NCBI RefSeq assembly: GCF_000166355.1
Contig: NC_014652.1
Span: forward strand, 2,404,501-2,468,500
DNA: 64,000 nucleotides
Origin: Caldicellulosiruptor hydrothermalis 108
Lineage (GTDB): Bacteria > Bacillota > Thermoanaerobacteria > Caldicellulosiruptorales > Caldicellulosiruptoraceae
Direction of reading: 5' to 3'
Below are positions 17,667 to 25,895 of the stretch, piece after piece (within the stretch, counting starts at the first letter, position 1; each line of letters begins with the position of its first letter). The notes beneath the pieces were generated by a model. It ran no database searches. It had not been told where the DNA came from and saw nothing but the letters and a program-made list of their open reading frames with translations. Both the position numbers and the translations under genes were made by a program.

Positions 17667-18218
17667 TTATTTTGATTGATTCGAAGAATTTCCATTTACA
17701 AAACCTCTCATACCTCTGCCGTAGCCAATACCTCTACCTTGCCCAATACCCTGCTTTTGCCCATTTCCGCTACTGAATATTCCATACCCAGTTTGTGGTC
17801 TGTTTGCGTAGCCCTGTCCGTTGCAGCTGTCAATTCGTGCTTTCATCTGTGCTTTTATTGCATCTGCCAGTTCTTTTGTAATAACGCCATCTTTTACTTT
17901 TTGGTCAACTAAAGCAGCTTTTTCCTGATATACAGCATCCTTAAACTTCTCAGCTGTTACACCTTTTGACAAAGCTATCTGGTAGAAAGTCTGACCTTGT
18001 GACCTCAATTTTACAACTTCATCAACTGCAAGACCTGTCAGCTTTGCTACAATTGATGCCATAAACTGAGCACCATATCCCCTTGCCATGTGCAAAACTG
18101 TGGTATTAGTTGCTGATGCTGGATTGGTGTTTGAAACACTTGTTGCGGCAAAAGCAGCTAAGTTCAGGACAAGCACTAATAAAGCCACCGCTACCACAAA
18201 ACCTATTCTTCTTTTCAT
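17667..18218 (-). CDS. Secreted DUF2680-like protein with Gly-rich tail
   Basis: 183 residues with a clear signal peptide (MKRRIGFVVAVALLVLVLNLAAFA, cleavage near 24). The helical middle region, with LTGLAVDEVVKLRSQGQTFYQIALSKGVTAEKF and VKDGVITKELADAIKAQM, resembles DUF2680-type extracellular proteins. The C-terminal 45 residues are Gly/Gln/Asn/Arg-rich with repeated GxG steps (GIGQGRGIGYGRG). Function is unknown; a cell-envelope role is likely. It is divergent from a two-component system, with four response-regulator-like boxes abutting its -10 region, so it is probably a direct target of that system. Confidence 0.7.
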   Translation of the reverse strand: MKRRIGFVVAVALLVLVLNLAAFAATSVSNTNPASATNTTVLHMARGYGAQFMASIVAKLTGLAVDEVVKLRSQGQTFYQIALSKGVTAEKFKDAVYQEKAALVDQKVKDGVITKELADAIKAQMKARIDSCNGQGYANRPQTGYGIFSSGNGQKQGIGQGRGIGYGRGMRGFVNGNSSNQSK

Positions 18219-18276
18219 TTAAATCAACCTCCCAAAAACTAAAATTTTGTTTTGCAAGTTTAAATATAAAGGTATT

Positions 18277-18320
18277 TTGTGAAACTGATGTGAAGAAATT
18301 GTGGAGTTTTTGTGAAGAAA
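18277..18320. promoter_or_regulatory. Four 11-bp-phased direct repeats, likely OmpR-family binding site
   Basis: TTGTGAA, ATGTGAA, TTGTGGA and TTGTGAA begin at 18277, 18288, 18299 and 18310, exactly 11 bases apart (one helical turn). This spacing is typical of OmpR/PhoB-type regulators binding head-to-tail. On the minus strand a -10 like TATATT (18263-18268) follows after eight bases, so the boxes replace the -35 region of the secreted-protein gene. They also lie about 120 bases upstream of the response regulator gene. Confidence 0.7.
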
Positions 18321-18437
18321 AATCTTTTTAAATAAATTGTCTTTTGAAAATGGAGATTTTTTCTTAAATCTTTGGTAAAATTTATTTAAGGAATCATGGT
18401 TGTTCACATCTAAAATTCACAAGGAGTGAGTTATAGG

Positions 18438-19091
18438 TTGAAGATATTGCTGGTTGAGGACGAAGAAAAACTCAGAAAAGTAATAAAGTTGTATCTTGAA
18501 AAAGAAGGGTTTGAAGTAGAAGAAGCATCGGACGGAAACGAAGCAATCGAAAAATTTCAACCTTCAATGTACTCTGTTGTAATCTTAGATGTGATGCTAC
18601 CCCAAAAAGATGGCTGGAGTGTGTTGAGAGAAATAAGGAAAAAGGATGATACGCCAGTTATAATGCTAACAGCACGCGGCGAAGACGACGATAAGATATT
18701 TGGATTTGAACTTGGTGCTGATGATTACGTTGTAAAACCTGTCAGTCCTAAGGAAATTGTTGCACGTGTAAAGGCAATTTTAAAGAGGACTAAAAAGCCC
18801 AGTTCAAATGACATTTTGTTCATCGACAAAGCAGCAAGAGAAGTATATGTAAAAGGTCAAAAAATAAATCTTACTCAAAAAGAATATGAGCTTTTATTGT
18901 ACCTATATGAAAGGCAAAACATTGCCCTTTCAAGAGAGCTGATTTTAAATAGCGTATGGGGTTATGAATATTATGGGGATCTTAGAACTGTGGATACACA
19001 TATTAAAAACCTCAGAGAGAAGCTCGGAGATCTCAGAGATTACATTAAAACAGTAAGAGGTTATGGATATAAGTTTGAGGTGGAAAAATGA
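18438..19091 (+). CDS. OmpR-family response regulator
   Basis: About 217 residues. The receiver domain has EDEEK at the N-terminus, phospho-acceptor Asp in VILDVMLP, Thr in MLTARGED and Lys in YVVKPVSP. A winged-helix DNA-binding domain follows, with LTQKEYELLLYL and the typical end DTHIKNLREKL...VRGYGYKFE. I place the start at TTG 18438 (KILLVEDE), which has AAGGAG upstream; a GTG four codons earlier lies too close to it. It is coupled by ATGA to the histidine kinase gene. It probably binds the 11-bp repeats at 18277-18320. Confidence 0.93.
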   Translation: MKILLVEDEEKLRKVIKLYLEKEGFEVEEASDGNEAIEKFQPSMYSVVILDVMLPQKDGWSVLREIRKKDDTPVIMLTARGEDDDKIFGFELGADDYVVKPVSPKEIVARVKAILKRTKKPSSNDILFIDKAAREVYVKGQKINLTQKEYELLLYLYERQNIALSRELILNSVWGYEYYGDLRTVDTHIKNLREKLGDLRDYIKTVRGYGYKFEVEK

Positions 19092-20440
19092 GAAGGATAA
19101 GTTTTAAACTATTGATTTATACTACTATTTTGCTATTTTGTATGTTAGGTTTGAATTTTTTTCTACAAGGTAATATTATAACAAGCGGTTTTAAAGCTAA
19201 TCTAAAAAATAAAATGATTCAATATGCAAAAGACATTTCTAATAAATTCAAGAATAACCTTGATTATTCAAGTGAAGCAAATAATATAGCTAATATTATA
19301 AATGGCAGGGTATCAATATATGATTCAAACGGCAGTTTGATAGAATCTCATGGTAGGTTCATGTTTGGAAGAACAAGGAATATTGAAAGACAAACAATTT
19401 TAGATGTTTTATCAGGAAAAACTATCAACCGGACAGACCAAAAAACATTTCAAGGAAGTACATTAATCACCTTAGGAATGCCTATAATTAACAATAATAA
19501 GATCATAGCGGCAATATTTATTCATACACCTTTGCATGACATACAAAATGACGTGAGAAATGTCAAAAATCAAATCTTTATCCTTTTTATCGCTGCTCTT
19601 TTGGCATCAATCATTGGTGCATATGCGCTTAGCAGTTTATTTACAAAACCCATTCTTAAAATCATTGATGCTGCCAAAGCTATAGCAAAGGGAGATTATA
19701 ACGTTAAAATTGATGTTAAAAACAAAGATGAAATTGGTGAGCTTGCAAAAACAATCACATATATGGCTCAAAATCTTTCTAAAACTGAAAAGCTAAGGAG
19801 GGACTTTATAGCAAATACAACTCATGAATTGAGAACTCCACTGAGCATCATAAAAAGTTATGCTGAAGCAATATATGATGACATATTAAACAAAGACCAA
19901 ATTAAAGAATATTCCTACTCAATCATGATTGAGGCCGACCACTTAAATAATCTTATAAATGAAATTCTTGAACTATCAAAACTACAATCTGGTACTATAC
20001 AGTTGAATATACAACCTATAAACTTAAAAAGCCTTTTTAATGAAATTATCAGCGAAGTAAACATTATAAAAGGAAATAGAAAGTTTTGGCTTTTTGAAGA
20101 TGATATCGTAACAAAAGCTGATAGCAAACTTCTAAAAAGGGCTTTTAGCAACATTATTATCAATGCTGTCAATCATACAAACGACACAGGAAACGTTTAT
20201 ATAAAAGCTGAAAAAGAAAATGACTATATCAAAGTATCAATCAAAGATGATGGGGAAGGTATTGATGAAGCAGATTTGCCTTATATTTTCAATAGATTTT
20301 ATAGCAAAAGTGCAAAAAAAGGAATAGGTGGACTTGGTTTGTCAATAGCAAAAGAAATAGTTCAGATGCACAGCGGTAAAATCAATGTATCAAGCATAAA
20401 AGGTGAAGGTGCTGAGTTTGTGATAACATTCAAAATATAG
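19088..20440 (+). CDS. Membrane sensor histidine kinase
   Basis: 450 residues. A first membrane helix lies near residues 7-28, an extracytoplasmic sensing region covers about 30-160, and a second helix (IFILFIAALLASIIGAYALS) precedes a HAMP domain. HisKA carries the phospho-acceptor His in NTTHELRTPLSIIKSYAE. The ATPase domain has the N box (NIIINAVNHT), DDGEGID and GGLGLSIAKE. The kinase overlaps its response regulator by four bases and forms a classical envelope-sensing pair. The signal is not known. It ends four bases before a convergent methyltransferase gene. Confidence 0.93.
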   Translation: MRRISFKLLIYTTILLFCMLGLNFFLQGNIITSGFKANLKNKMIQYAKDISNKFKNNLDYSSEANNIANIINGRVSIYDSNGSLIESHGRFMFGRTRNIERQTILDVLSGKTINRTDQKTFQGSTLITLGMPIINNNKIIAAIFIHTPLHDIQNDVRNVKNQIFILFIAALLASIIGAYALSSLFTKPILKIIDAAKAIAKGDYNVKIDVKNKDEIGELAKTITYMAQNLSKTEKLRRDFIANTTHELRTPLSIIKSYAEAIYDDILNKDQIKEYSYSIMIEADHLNNLINEILELSKLQSGTIQLNIQPINLKSLFNEIISEVNIIKGNRKFWLFEDDIVTKADSKLLKRAFSNIIINAVNHTNDTGNVYIKAEKENDYIKVSIKDDGEGIDEADLPYIFNRFYSKSAKKGIGGLGLSIAKEIVQMHSGKINVSSIKGEGAEFVITFKI

Positions 20441-20444
20441 AAAA

Positions 20445-21035
20445 TTATATTTTCTTGAAAATCACCACGTATTTATCGCTGTCATCTACAGATTTGAGGA
20501 TAGCTAACTTTTTGCTCGAAAGTAATTTAAAATAATTTATGCCCGGTAGCAGGTGGGTATTAATAGGATATGCTAAATTCTTGTGAAGATCATTTATTGC
20601 TTTTCTTGACTGAGAATGAGCAATCGCAAGATACCCACCTTTTTTGAGCATACTGGTAAGATGTAAAAGTGTTTTTCTTTTATCTTCAAAATGAGGAAAT
20701 ACAGAATAACAGATAATAAAATCAAAATAATCCTTAAACTTTAAATTATTGACATCATCATTTATAAAAGTTACATTGCTGAAATTTTTATACTTACTTT
20801 TTGCTATTTCAATCATCTTTTCTGATATATCAACACAAAAAATCTTTCCTTTTTGACCTGTCCGTTTTTGGAGATACTCAACCAAAACTCCTGTGCCACA
20901 GCCCACATCAAGCACACATGAACCTTCTTTAATTCCTATCATATCCAAAATAGCTTCAATCTTATCCTTATTATGTTTCACTATCTCATCCCATTTTTGT
21001 GCCATATTTTCAAAATAATCTTTTGTGTAAATCAT
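20445..21035 (-). CDS. Class I SAM-dependent methyltransferase (copy 2)
   Basis: 196 residues from the ATG at 21035 (GGAGG just upstream, and the start aligns with the paralogue); the frame is open 23 codons further. Motif I is VLDVGCGTGVLVEYL, the post-I acidic loop is CVDISEKMIEIAKSK, and SVFPHFEDKRKTL follows. It is a close paralogue of 13098-13694, with conserved IAHSQSRKAIN and a shared N-terminal KDYFENMAQKWDEIVKHN-type block. Its substrate is unknown. Duplicate copies about 7 kb apart flank the protease pseudogene and the two-component locus. Confidence 0.82.
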   Translation of the reverse strand: MIYTKDYFENMAQKWDEIVKHNKDKIEAILDMIGIKEGSCVLDVGCGTGVLVEYLQKRTGQKGKIFCVDISEKMIEIAKSKYKNFSNVTFINDDVNNLKFKDYFDFIICYSVFPHFEDKRKTLLHLTSMLKKGGYLAIAHSQSRKAINDLHKNLAYPINTHLLPGINYFKLLSSKKLAILKSVDDSDKYVVIFKKI

Positions 21036-21255
21036 TTTTTCCTCCATTAATTTTGACTTTGTCAGCTTGAAACTAAAAAAGCTTGGAAGGACTGCAATTG
21101 ACAAAATATTGACCTCAATTTTGTCACTATATCATTTGCTAATACCAATAAATTTTAAATTTTCCTCATATGTAATGAATTTTTTTTGCCCCTTTATTTT
21201 CATTACATTTAGTATACCTCCTGCTCCTTCTTCTGATCTTTGCTTTATCAAAGGG

Positions 21256-22558
21256 TGTTAAAATAAAATTGTGTCCACTATATAATTAGTATTGAAATAA
21301 TCATCAAAGGTAGCCTATGATTATGGAGAAAATTTAATTTTTGAAACCGCTAAGAATATGGCTATCGAACAAGTGCTAAATATGTACTACGCCACGGACG
21401 ATCCAACTCGTCCAGTTTTAAAGCAACTTTTAGGAAACTTCCTCGATTGCTTTATGTTATCAGAAAGAGCAGTCTACCTTGCTAAAAATGACAATGACAA
21501 AGGCAATGATTTTTATGATAGAAAACTTGCAACACCTGCCTAACGTCTTGAAATCTCTGTATCACGCACACGCCCTCAGATTTTTCAACCTTCTATCCTC
21601 TTCTTTTCGCTAAAAAAGAGTTGATATTTCGTACACCGACTTTTTTCATGTCACAAATATTTTAATGATTATACTTGAGCCTTCCCTTGTTCAAACTTTG
21701 AAAAATTTAAATCTTCCTATTCCAAAAACGAAATCCTGAAAATCAAAGAAGACTTCAAAAATGAACTTCAGTCATTCAAACAAAAAAATTGCTAACATCT
21801 ACTTTTGCTCTTATCATCGACGGTTATCACTGTGAAGTTAAGGACAATTCTAAAGTTAAACAAGCTACTTGCTATGTTGTCCTTGGTATCGATCTAGAAG
21901 GTAAAAAAGATATTTTTGGTATCTACACTTTCTTCGGCAAAGAAAACAAGGCTGATTGGATGAAAGTTTTTGACGACTTAATTACAAGAGGTCTTAAAGA
22001 AGTTTTAATTGTTATAAGCGATGACTTCCCAGGTATTATAGATGCTGTCAAACTTGCTTACCCTCTTGCTGACCATCAACTGTGTTTTGTCCACCTCCAA
22101 CGTAATGTCAGAAAACATATGACAAAAGAGGATGCTTCAGCTTTTAACAAGAGCTTGGACAAAATCAAAATCTCTTCTCCTGATTTCGATGAAGCTGTAT
22201 TGAAATTTAAAGAACTTTGTGATGAATACCTTGCAAAATATCCTCGATTTATTAAAGCAATATCAGAAAAAGCAGAGTTTTATCTTGCCCATATGAAATA
22301 CCCCGAGGAATTAAGAAAGCATATCTATACCACAAACGCGTTGAAAGTGTAAACAGCATGATTGAAAAGGCAAGAAGTAAATTCAGGTGGATACTTTCAG
22401 TCTGTTGAAGTCTTAGAAATTAATATTTACTTACAGCGAGAGAACTTACGCCGTACAAAATGGAAAAATGGAGTTCCCAGTATTAGAAAATGCATCAATA
22501 ACATAACCCAACTTTACAACTTGCGTTATAAATTGGAAACACAAAATTCTTGACAAGT
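21256..22558 (+). mobile_element. Degenerate IS256-family element
   Basis: Imperfect terminal inverted repeats are suggested by GTTAAAATAAAATTGTGT at the left and the complement of ACACAAAATTCTTGACA at the right. The length of about 1.3 kb is typical for IS256. The right end sits exactly where the ISLre2 transposase loses homology, so this element may have inserted into it. The 220 bases to its left (21036-21255) hold nothing recognised. Confidence 0.5.
21358..22553 (+). pseudogene. IS256-family transposase, multiple frameshifts
   Basis: Pieces in three frames reconstruct a mutator-type transposase. The N-terminal part has GNDFYDRKLATP (the YGNGYYERSLNTP-like block), which then continues in another frame as RLEISVSRTRPQIFQPSIL. 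The catalytic core has the first Asp in IIDGYHCEV and the second in ISDDFPGI, plus the family block HQLCFVHLQRNVRKH. The third catalytic Glu (TTNA-VESVNSMIEK) is displaced by another frameshift near 22346. The end, ITQLYNLRYKLETQNS, is normal. At least three lesions mean no active transposase can be made. Confidence 0.82.
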
Positions 22559-22562
22559 CTCC

Positions 22563-23664
22563 TACATCCTTTTATGATTCTATTATCTAACTCTAATACT
22601 ATATTATCCCAGTGATTGGCTATATACCTCCTGCTATCCCTTATCCTCTTCTTCGCTTTCTCATCTGCCCCCACTTTCTCCATCGCTTCAGCTACCACTT
22701 TCTCAAACTTATCTCTATCCTTATCCCTCAATGCTTCTATTATCCCAGCAAATATCTTCTTATTCCCCCTACTTATCTTTATCACCTCTCTCATTAGATG
22801 AAACCTGTCCAATACAAATTCTGCCCTCGGTATCCATTCAAGCCCTTCCTTTATCCATGCTGCTCCATCCCCTAACAAATATATCTTCTCTATCTTGTCT
22901 GTTTCATAGTGCTCTTCTATATATTCACTTACTTTTGACCAAAAATCTTCTGGTTTCTCTTTAATGCTACTAAAATAATGCACTTCTTTTAATTTCTTCC
23001 TCTTAACAACCCCCTTTTCTTCCTTATATCCCTCATTTATGTACGCAAGCTTCGCTATCTTCCCCTCTCCGTTTTGTAACGAAATATGATCTTCATCTGC
23101 TTCTATATAAAGTTCTTTTACCACATTTTTACTGTTTGCCACATCTTTTTTATCGTGCCCAATCCTGTCTAACTGAGCCGCCTCTATCCCTCTTAAAATA
23201 TTCATTACACTTTGTCTGCTAACTCTCTCTTCTCCTAATACTTCTTTCGCTGCTTTGTCATATGACATATCTACTACCTTCTCAATTATTGCCGCTTTGA
23301 CTGCGTTGTCTATCCTTTGGTATTTCTCTATCCCCAAAATTTCATCCGCTAAATATACATACCCTCCATCTTCTTTATTCTTGTAGTACGTCCTTATATA
23401 TTCCACATCTCCAAATATTGTCTTTATGCTCCTCTTGTCTTTCCTTACAACCTCATATCTCTCCTTCCTCTTCTTTTCATTCCTTACAATCTCATCTACA
23501 AATCTGCACGCCTCTTTTATCATCTCTTTCCCTATCTCATCCATCTTCTCCTTCAATTCCATAGTATATCTTGCTATGTCTTTCTCCCCATTTACTATCC
23601 CTACTATGCCTTCTTCAAATCTATTTAAAAGTTCCTCTATTTTTGCTATAATATTAGTAATCAT
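22563..23664 (-). pseudogene. ISLre2-family (UPF0236) transposase, 3' end missing
   Basis: The ATG at 23664 has GGAGGG upstream. About 366 residues match the ISLre2/UPF0236 family: IFGDVEYIRTYYKNKEDG, SRQSVMNILRG, ELYIEADEDHISLQNG, YLLGDGAAWIKEGLEWIP and VLDRFHLMREV. Homology stops at NRIIKGC, exactly where the family should continue with a conserved SxEGHVSH segment. The last 22 residues to a stop at 22495 are antisense IS256 sequence. The protein lacks roughly the last fifth and is presumably inactive. Confidence 0.8.
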
Positions 23665-24101
23665 TTTGCTCCCTCCTTTGGTTTGTTTTTCCTTTTGGTT
23701 CTTCTTTTTTCACCTATTATTTTATATCATTCTCTCTTTTTTACCAAGAGGAGGGAGCTCTTTTTCCATCTCAAGCCCTATAAATATTTTACACTAAGTT
23801 CACTTCATTTTCGTTCATTATAGGAATGCTCTTGGATATTTTTGTTTATATTCTTATTCTTATTAAGAAAGAGATCTATATACTTTGCACAAAAATAATC
23901 TATACTCTCGAAAAATTAGCTAAGATATTAATAGAGGGCTGGAGCCAACCTGCTCCAACCCTCTTTTTGTTTGCTATATAGTTCAATATTAGCATTTAAT
24001 GACATCAAATACTCGATTCTAGTTATTAAAAATTATTGTTTTTGGACAGCCTCTTCTTTTGTTGCAAATTAGGAATGTTTAAGAGCATAAATGTATCAAT
24101 A
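23665..24101. other. Intergenic region between ISLre2 remnant and carboxylesterase
   Basis: No gene seen. It includes the pyrimidine-rich leader of the transposase and one strong hairpin at 23933-23968. The rest is AT-rich and unremarkable. Confidence 0.5.
23933..23968. terminator. Intrinsic terminator
   Basis: AGAGGG-C-TGGAGC and GCTCCA-A-CCCTCT form a long stem with one mismatch. Five T follow on the plus strand. The carboxylesterase gene ends 134 bases away on the minus strand, where the T tract is weaker, so orientation is uncertain. Confidence 0.65.
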
Positions 24102-25724
24102 TTATTTGTTCTGCATAGCAGCATGTATTAAATTAAATAATTCTCTATCAAAATCATATTTGACACCACTTGTTTTGTCAAAAATCATAGTAGCGTGGTT
24201 TTTTATTGTATAATTAGGCCACGGCAAACCACTTTGACTTGGATTTCCGTAACGTGCGAAGTTCACTAATGCAGTAGCCATTTCTTTTGCAACTTTATAT
24301 GCAGTTTTTTCATCTCCAGCTATCCAAGCAGGAACTTTATCTAAATTGTAGAAGAAAAATGGAACATCATTCATTGTGTGAACAGCTACAATTCCACCAA
24401 ATAATGGGTAATTATATGCTACAACATAGTTATATACTTTCCCACCATAGCTGACCATTGCATCAGCTATACTTAAAGTACTGAAAAATCCATATCTGTC
24501 ATTGAGGAACAATCCTTCTACAAGTTTGTGCCCTGGATAAGCTTTTTTAAACGCTTGTATAATAGCTTCCGCTTTATCTCCGTACTTTTCTTTATAAAGT
24601 TTTTTAGCTTCTTCGTCGCTTATCTTTGAAATATTACTCTTTTGCCATGCTTCAGGTGTTGGAAAATCTCCCAGAAGCAGCCCTGTTAAATTTGTGTTAA
24701 ATTCACCCATAACATTACCACACATCAGAGGAATATTCTTGGACATTTTAAATGTGCCATCAGGATAATAATCTCCGTCTACCACTGGTCCAAACATAAT
24801 CCCAGCCTTTTGGGCAGCAGCATAAAGTTCATCATATGGTATTGTCTGAAGCTTATCAACCTCTTTTTCGCTGATCTTCAAAATCTCCAATAACTTCTTG
24901 GTTTCTGCCTGTGCTTGAGCTTTTGTTCGAGTTGCTTTTGCAGAACCTCCTGACATTACAACAGCTTTATGAAACAACCCCTTTGCAGCAGGCATTCCCA
25001 TCAGGGTTGTCACCTTGCTACCCCCACCTGATTGACCTACAATGGTTACATTATTTGGGTCACCACCAAATACCGAAATATTTTCGCGTACCCATTGAAG
25101 CGCACTTATAATATCAGCCATGCCAGCATTTCCAGAGTATTTGTACTTTTCTCCATAGGCAGACAAATCAAGAAAACCCAAAACATTTAATCGATGATTT
25201 ACACTAACAAAAACTATGTCGCCAAACTTTGCAAGATTCGTCCCTTCATAAAACTTATACTCATGTGCACTTCCTGTGGTAAATCCACCTCCGTGAAGCC
25301 AGACAATCACAGGTTTCTTTGCTTTAGGGTCCATACTGGGCGTCCATACATTTACAGTTAAACAGCTTTCTTCATTTTCAATAGCTGCATTGCTGTAACA
25401 CATTATGTCAAATTTGTTCATTGTTTTTAAACCCTGCGGACAAACTTCTCCATAAACAAAACACGTGCGATATCCCTGCCACGAAGATACTCTTTTAGGC
25501 ATTTCAAAGCGTTTCGCAGTTGCATAGGGAATACCTAAAAATGTATTTATCCCATTATACTTATAGCCAATTACTCCGCCAGTCGAAATTTTTGCAAACA
25601 CTTCAGTGGTTACAACACCAATTTCACTATCTTTCTCTGAAGACAAAGCAACTTTTTTTACAGAGAAAAAAGTGATTGAAAAAACTAACATAACGCAAAG
25701 AACAACACTGATAAATCTTTTCAT
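24102..25724 (-). CDS. Secreted carboxylesterase/lipase (type B)
   Basis: 540 residues with a signal peptide (first 28 residues, ending about VALSSE). The alpha/beta hydrolase type-B carboxylesterase family is shown by the oxyanion block VIVWLHGGGFTTGS, the nucleophile elbow GQSGGG, ESCLTVNVWTP, and NVLGFLDLSAYGEKY. A catalytic His is likely in VAVHTMNDVPF. It hydrolyses ester bonds outside the cell, plausibly plant-derived acyl or aryl esters. AAGGAGGG stands before the ATG. It lies isolated between insertion sequences, suggesting a mobile or rearranged segment. Confidence 0.88.
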   Translation of the reverse strand: MKRFISVVLCVMLVFSITFFSVKKVALSSEKDSEIGVVTTEVFAKISTGGVIGYKYNGINTFLGIPYATAKRFEMPKRVSSWQGYRTCFVYGEVCPQGLKTMNKFDIMCYSNAAIENEESCLTVNVWTPSMDPKAKKPVIVWLHGGGFTTGSAHEYKFYEGTNLAKFGDIVFVSVNHRLNVLGFLDLSAYGEKYKYSGNAGMADIISALQWVRENISVFGGDPNNVTIVGQSGGGSKVTTLMGMPAAKGLFHKAVVMSGGSAKATRTKAQAQAETKKLLEILKISEKEVDKLQTIPYDELYAAAQKAGIMFGPVVDGDYYPDGTFKMSKNIPLMCGNVMGEFNTNLTGLLLGDFPTPEAWQKSNISKISDEEAKKLYKEKYGDKAEAIIQAFKKAYPGHKLVEGLFLNDRYGFFSTLSIADAMVSYGGKVYNYVVAYNYPLFGGIVAVHTMNDVPFFFYNLDKVPAWIAGDEKTAYKVAKEMATALVNFARYGNPSQSGLPWPNYTIKNHATMIFDKTSGVKYDFDRELFNLIHAAMQNK

Positions 25725-25770
25725 ACTCCTTTTCCCTCCTTATATCATATAATTTTTTATAGCCTTTTGC

Positions 25771-25792
25771 AAAAACGCTCAAGATGAGCGTT
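25771..25792 (-). terminator. Small hairpin with T tract upstream of the carboxylesterase
   Basis: AACGCTC (25774-25780) and GAGCGTT (25786-25792) pair with a five-base loop, and on the minus strand five T follow. It is terminator-like and lies in the leader of the esterase gene. It may block readthrough from the insertion sequence or attenuate the esterase. Confidence 0.4.
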
Positions 25793-25826
25793 ATCAAGCT
25801 TTACATAGAATCAAAAAAGACTGGTC

Positions 25827-25889
25827 ACCCTCCTCATAATTGTAGTAAAATATGATTATATAAAACAAATTTTCTACTATGAGGAGGGT
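25827..25889 (+). repeat. Inverted repeat that hides the transposase ribosome site
   Basis: ACCCTCCTCATA (25827-25838) is perfectly complementary to TATGAGGAGGGT (25878-25889). The second arm contains the GAGGAGGG ribosome site of the transposase at 25896. A transcript entering from outside would fold both arms and block translation. One starting inside, for example near TATGATTATA at about 25851, would lack the first arm. Confidence 0.65.
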
Positions 25890-25895
25890 TCCAAA

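Noticed and set aside
21105-21255. Possible missing 3' end of the ISLre2 transposase left of the IS256 element
   Set aside because: The minus-strand translation of this stretch did not show the expected conserved C-terminal residues of the family.
22612-23797. Several plus-strand frames opposite the ISLre2 transposase
   Set aside because: They are pyrimidine-rich antisense shadows of the transposase with no ribosome site and no protein-like features.
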